From assembly GCF_013346665.1 (NCBI RefSeq), contig NZ_JABVBB010000021.1, positions 1 to 64,000 of the forward strand: DNA of 64,000 nt, given 5' to 3'. Positions 61,768 through 64,000 of this stretch are shown here, piece by piece (the first letter of the stretch is position 1; each line of letters opens with the position of its first letter). Under the pieces are notes generated by a model that was not told where the DNA came from, ran no database searches, and was given only the letters and a program-made list of their open reading frames with translations. This DNA is from Sulfitobacter maritimus (lineage in GTDB: Bacteria; Pseudomonadota; Alphaproteobacteria; Rhodobacterales; Rhodobacteraceae). The position numbers and the translations under genes were made by a program.

Positions 61768-63306
61768 ATGGCGGAATCAGCACGGCGGACGCGCGGCGGT
61801 GGCGGAGCAGCACGGCGGGCGGCACGCTCGGCGGTGTCATTTGAGACAGCACGCTATATCGAGCGTAACATCCCGAACTTCGAAGTGCTGACCGAAGAAG
61901 CGCTGGAGATCATTGAGCATAACGCCGATACGGTGCTCGAAGAGATCGGCGTGAACTTCCCCGATAACCCCGATGCATTGGCTTTGTGGCGTGAGGCCGG
62001 TGCCGATGTGCAAGGGGATCGGGTGCGTATCCCACGTGGGCTGGCGCGCAATCTCTGCGCTACGGCACCGTCGACGATCACCCAGGTGGCGCGGAACCGC
62101 GAGCGTGACGTGGTGATCGGGGGCAAAAGCCTCGTCCTCGCCCCCGTTTATGGCCCGCCCTTTGTGCGCGATGCTGTTGGCGGGCGACGCTATGCCACGA
62201 TGACGGACTTCGAGAAGTTCGTGAAGCTCGGCTATATGTCCAAATGGTTGCACCACTCGGGGGGGACGGTCTGTGAGCCGACGGATATCCCGGTGAACAA
62301 ACGCCACCTCGATATGCTGCGTGCGCATATGACGCTGAGCGACAAGCCGTTCATGGGATCGGTGACCGAACCCTCGCGGGCGCAGGACTCAGTCGATATG
62401 TGCGGTATCCTTTTCGGTAAGGAGTTCGTGCAGGACAACACGGTGATGACCTCGCTCATCAACATCAACTCGCCGATGACATTCGACGATGTGATGATGG
62501 GTGCGCTCAAGGTCTATGCCGAGAACAATCAAGCCTGCATCATCTCGCCCTTTATCGTTGGCGGTGCCATGGCCCCGGTAAGCGTTGCGGGGACATTGAC
62601 ACAGGTGCTCGCCGAGACGCTTGCGGGCATCGCCTATAGCCAATTAGTCCGCCCCGGTGCGCCTGTCATTATGGGCGCCTTCGTGACCTCCATCGACATG
62701 AACAGCGGTGCGCCGACCTTTGGCACGCCGGAGGCTGCACATATCACCTATGGCGCTGGGCAATTGGCGCGGCGGTTGAACCTGCCTTACCGCAGCGCCG
62801 GGTCGTTCAACGGCTCCAAACTGCCCGATGCACAGGCGGCGTACGAGTCGTCCAACAGTCTCAACATGGGGCTGCTGTCCGGCGTGAACTTTATGTTGCA
62901 CGCCTGTGGTTGGCTAGAAGGCGGGCTTGTATCCTCATTCGAGAAATTCGTTATGGATGCCGACCAGCTTGGCACGTTGCATCACCTCGCCCGTGGGGTA
63001 GAAATGGACGAGAACGCGCAAGCCATGGACGCGATCCGCGAAGTCGGGCCGGGGGGGCATTACCTCGGCTGTGCTCATACGCAAAACAACTTCCGCGATG
63101 CGTTTTGGAAGTCGGACCTGCTGGACTACAAACCTTTTGAGACCTGGTCCGACGAAGGTGAGCGGGATACGCAAACCCTGGCGACGGCGCGGGTCGAAAA
63201 GATGCTGGCCGATTACCAGCAACCCGCACTTGATCCGGCCATCCGCGAAGCGCTTGACGCTTTTGTGGCAGAGCGCAAAGCGGCAGAACCCGATAGCTTT
63301 ACCTAA
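61768..63306 (+). CDS. MttB-like (non-pyrrolysine) corrinoid methyltransferase
   Basis: The 512-aa protein belongs to the trimethylamine methyltransferase (COG5598) family, TIM-barrel enzymes that pass methyl groups from quaternary or tertiary amines to a corrinoid protein. It has no in-frame amber codon, so it is a non-pyrrolysine member related to glycine betaine methyltransferase MtgB; these are frequent in roseobacters. Motifs seen include PVYGPPFVRDAVGGRRYATM and GAPTFGTPEAAHITYGAGQL. No corrinoid protein gene is adjacent. The start is ATG 61768. Confidence 0.88.
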   Translation: MAESARRTRGGGGAARRAARSAVSFETARYIERNIPNFEVLTEEALEIIEHNADTVLEEIGVNFPDNPDALALWREAGADVQGDRVRIPRGLARNLCATAPSTITQVARNRERDVVIGGKSLVLAPVYGPPFVRDAVGGRRYATMTDFEKFVKLGYMSKWLHHSGGTVCEPTDIPVNKRHLDMLRAHMTLSDKPFMGSVTEPSRAQDSVDMCGILFGKEFVQDNTVMTSLININSPMTFDDVMMGALKVYAENNQACIISPFIVGGAMAPVSVAGTLTQVLAETLAGIAYSQLVRPGAPVIMGAFVTSIDMNSGAPTFGTPEAAHITYGAGQLARRLNLPYRSAGSFNGSKLPDAQAAYESSNSLNMGLLSGVNFMLHACGWLEGGLVSSFEKFVMDADQLGTLHHLARGVEMDENAQAMDAIREVGPGGHYLGCAHTQNNFRDAFWKSDLLDYKPFETWSDEGERDTQTLATARVEKMLADYQQPALDPAIREALDAFVAERKAAEPDSFT

Positions 63307-63330
63307 GCGCTGGGCTGGATGGGCGGCATA

Positions 63331-63633
63331 TTACTCAGCCAGAGTGAGGTCCGTTGCGGATTTTAGGAAACGGGCTTCACCCACCATCGCGATGAGCACA
63401 TCGACGTGGCGCAATAGGCTGTAGCTCGCATCACCTGACTTGCGCTGGGTGTTGAGCTCGGCCTCCAGTTCTATCAGTTTAAGCAACGCGGTTGCATGAC
63501 GCGGCAGCACGCCAAAGCCAAGGAGTCGCGGCAGATGGGTCGCACGACCGTACTCGTCGGCGCCGATCTTGGCGGCACGCATTAGCAGGCGTGGGCGGTG
63601 CAGTTTGTTGAGCATCGTTAGCAGATCTTGCAT
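63331..63633 (-). CDS. DUF6477 family protein
   Basis: The 100-aa protein (MQDLLTMLNKLHRPRLLMRA, then DASYSLLRHVDVLIAMVGEARFL) matches, from memory, the DUF6477 family of Rhodobacteraceae. It is helical and of unknown function. It lies divergent from a DUF6456-like gene at 63880, an arrangement I recall as conserved in the family. Confidence 0.7.
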   Translation of the reverse strand: MQDLLTMLNKLHRPRLLMRAAKIGADEYGRATHLPRLLGFGVLPRHATALLKLIELEAELNTQRKSGDASYSLLRHVDVLIAMVGEARFLKSATDLTLAE

Positions 63634-63785
63634 GGCAAATAGTCCTTTTCAGCGAGGTGGAGAATCACCACCGTCGCCAAAGTCTTTCACAACTTTACCG
63701 GGTGTTGCGTGAACTGCATTCGCGCCGTACGGCGGTTTCACCGCTGTTTATCTTTTGGAAACAATGCTGCTCAAACCGAACAATT

Positions 63786-63800
63786 TTAACGAACGGGTAA
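63786..63800. promoter_or_regulatory. Candidate CtrA-like box between DUF6477 and DUF6456 genes
   Basis: TTAA-N7-GTAA matches the CtrA consensus with one mismatch, the same pattern in mirror form as the site before ctrA. It lies in a 246-bp divergent intergenic region that otherwise has no gene. Confidence 0.3.
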
Positions 63801-63879
63801 CCAAAGGATTCATACTCTGTGAATATCTCTGGGGATAACTCCCCGGTTTGGGCCCGCCGAACATGGAAGTGGCAGTCAA

Positions 63880-64000
63880 TTGAAGGCGCAACATCAAACC
63901 GAACAGACCTTATTGCCGGAATGGGTACCGGATGGGGCGCTGCACTATCTTGCGCATACTGAAGCAGGCGCTCCCATTCGGGCGCTGGCCCGCAAGGCGG
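63880..64000 (+). CDS. DUF6456-like HTH protein, 5' part (cut by window end)
   Basis: The last 121 bases encode LKAQHQTEQTLLPEWVPDGALHY, then LAHTEAGAPIRALARKA, open to the end. LPEWVPDGALHYLAHTEAG with the following RALARKA resembles the N-terminal HTH of Rhodobacteraceae DUF6456 regulators, from memory. The start is taken as TTG 63880; an in-frame TGA lies upstream near 63820. Only 40 residues are visible. Confidence 0.5.
   Translation, partial: MKAQHQTEQTLLPEWVPDGALHYLAHTEAGAPIRALARKA

Noticed and set aside
61768-63306. Pyrrolysine-type MttB with in-frame amber
   Set aside because: The frame has no internal TAG codon, so pyrrolysine is not used.

Overview
The window comes from an alphaproteobacterium of the Rhodobacteraceae, most likely the Roseobacter group. 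The evidence is the paired sciP (DUF1153) and ctrA cell-cycle genes, the gene order frr-uppS-cdsA-dxr-rseP-bamA-skp-fabZ-lpxA-lpxI-lpxB, the DUF6477/DUF6456 pair, a GTTC-N7-GTTC type LexA box, and an MttB-like methyltransferase without an in-frame amber codon. Genus and species cannot be fixed from sequence reading alone.

Region 1 (1-18.1 kb) is accessory DNA, lower in GC and richer in unusual genes than the rest. It opens with a complete IS3-family element whose left inverted repeat starts at base 1. A scarred stretch follows, with a 24-bp tandem repeat, an odd class II tRNA-like sequence, an orphan MbcA/ParS/Xre-type antitoxin domain protein and a transposase remnant. Next come a full type I restriction-modification operon (hsdM-hsdS-hsdR), a GIY-YIG (T5orf172-like) coiled-coil protein, an XRE regulator and a short divergent hypothetical gene. 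The region ends with a four-gene operon on the minus strand: three different large tyrosine recombinases plus a 143-aa coiled-coil protein. That operon abuts the 3' end of ssb, so the island appears to sit directly downstream of ssb. It recalls the TnpA/TnpB/TnpC logic of Tn554 and the mobile-trio islands that carry defence genes, but with three recombinases instead of two.

Region 2 (18.1-40.1 kb) is conserved chromosome. After ssb come a lytic transglycosylase, a secreted hypothetical protein and miaA. A long plus-strand run then serves translation and envelope biogenesis: pyrH, frr, undecaprenyl-diphosphate synthesis (uppS), CDP-diacylglycerol (cdsA), isoprenoids (dxr), site-2 proteolysis (rseP), outer-membrane assembly (bamA, skp), and fatty acid and lipid A synthesis (fabZ, lpxA, lpxI, lpxB). 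mnmA, sciP, ctrA, ligA and recG follow.

Region 3 (40.1-64 kb) is a mosaic of housekeeping and metabolic genes. A 41-aa membrane protein behind a LexA box may be an SOS-induced cell-division or stress factor. Then come an IscU-like scaffold, hisI, gluQRS, a methyltransferase, trmFO, an enoyl-CoA hydratase, a PaaI thioesterase, a DUF1127/MocR divergent pair, rplM-rpsI, an ArsR/SRPBCC pair, an outer-membrane protein, a luciferase-like oxidoreductase, ppk2-tetR, an alpha/beta hydrolase, metAA with an upstream P-loop ATPase, two EamA transporters, a FadL-type porin, guaA, an MttB-like methyltransferase, and the DUF6477/DUF6456 pair, the last cut by the window end. Several minus-strand genes end in clear hairpin terminators.
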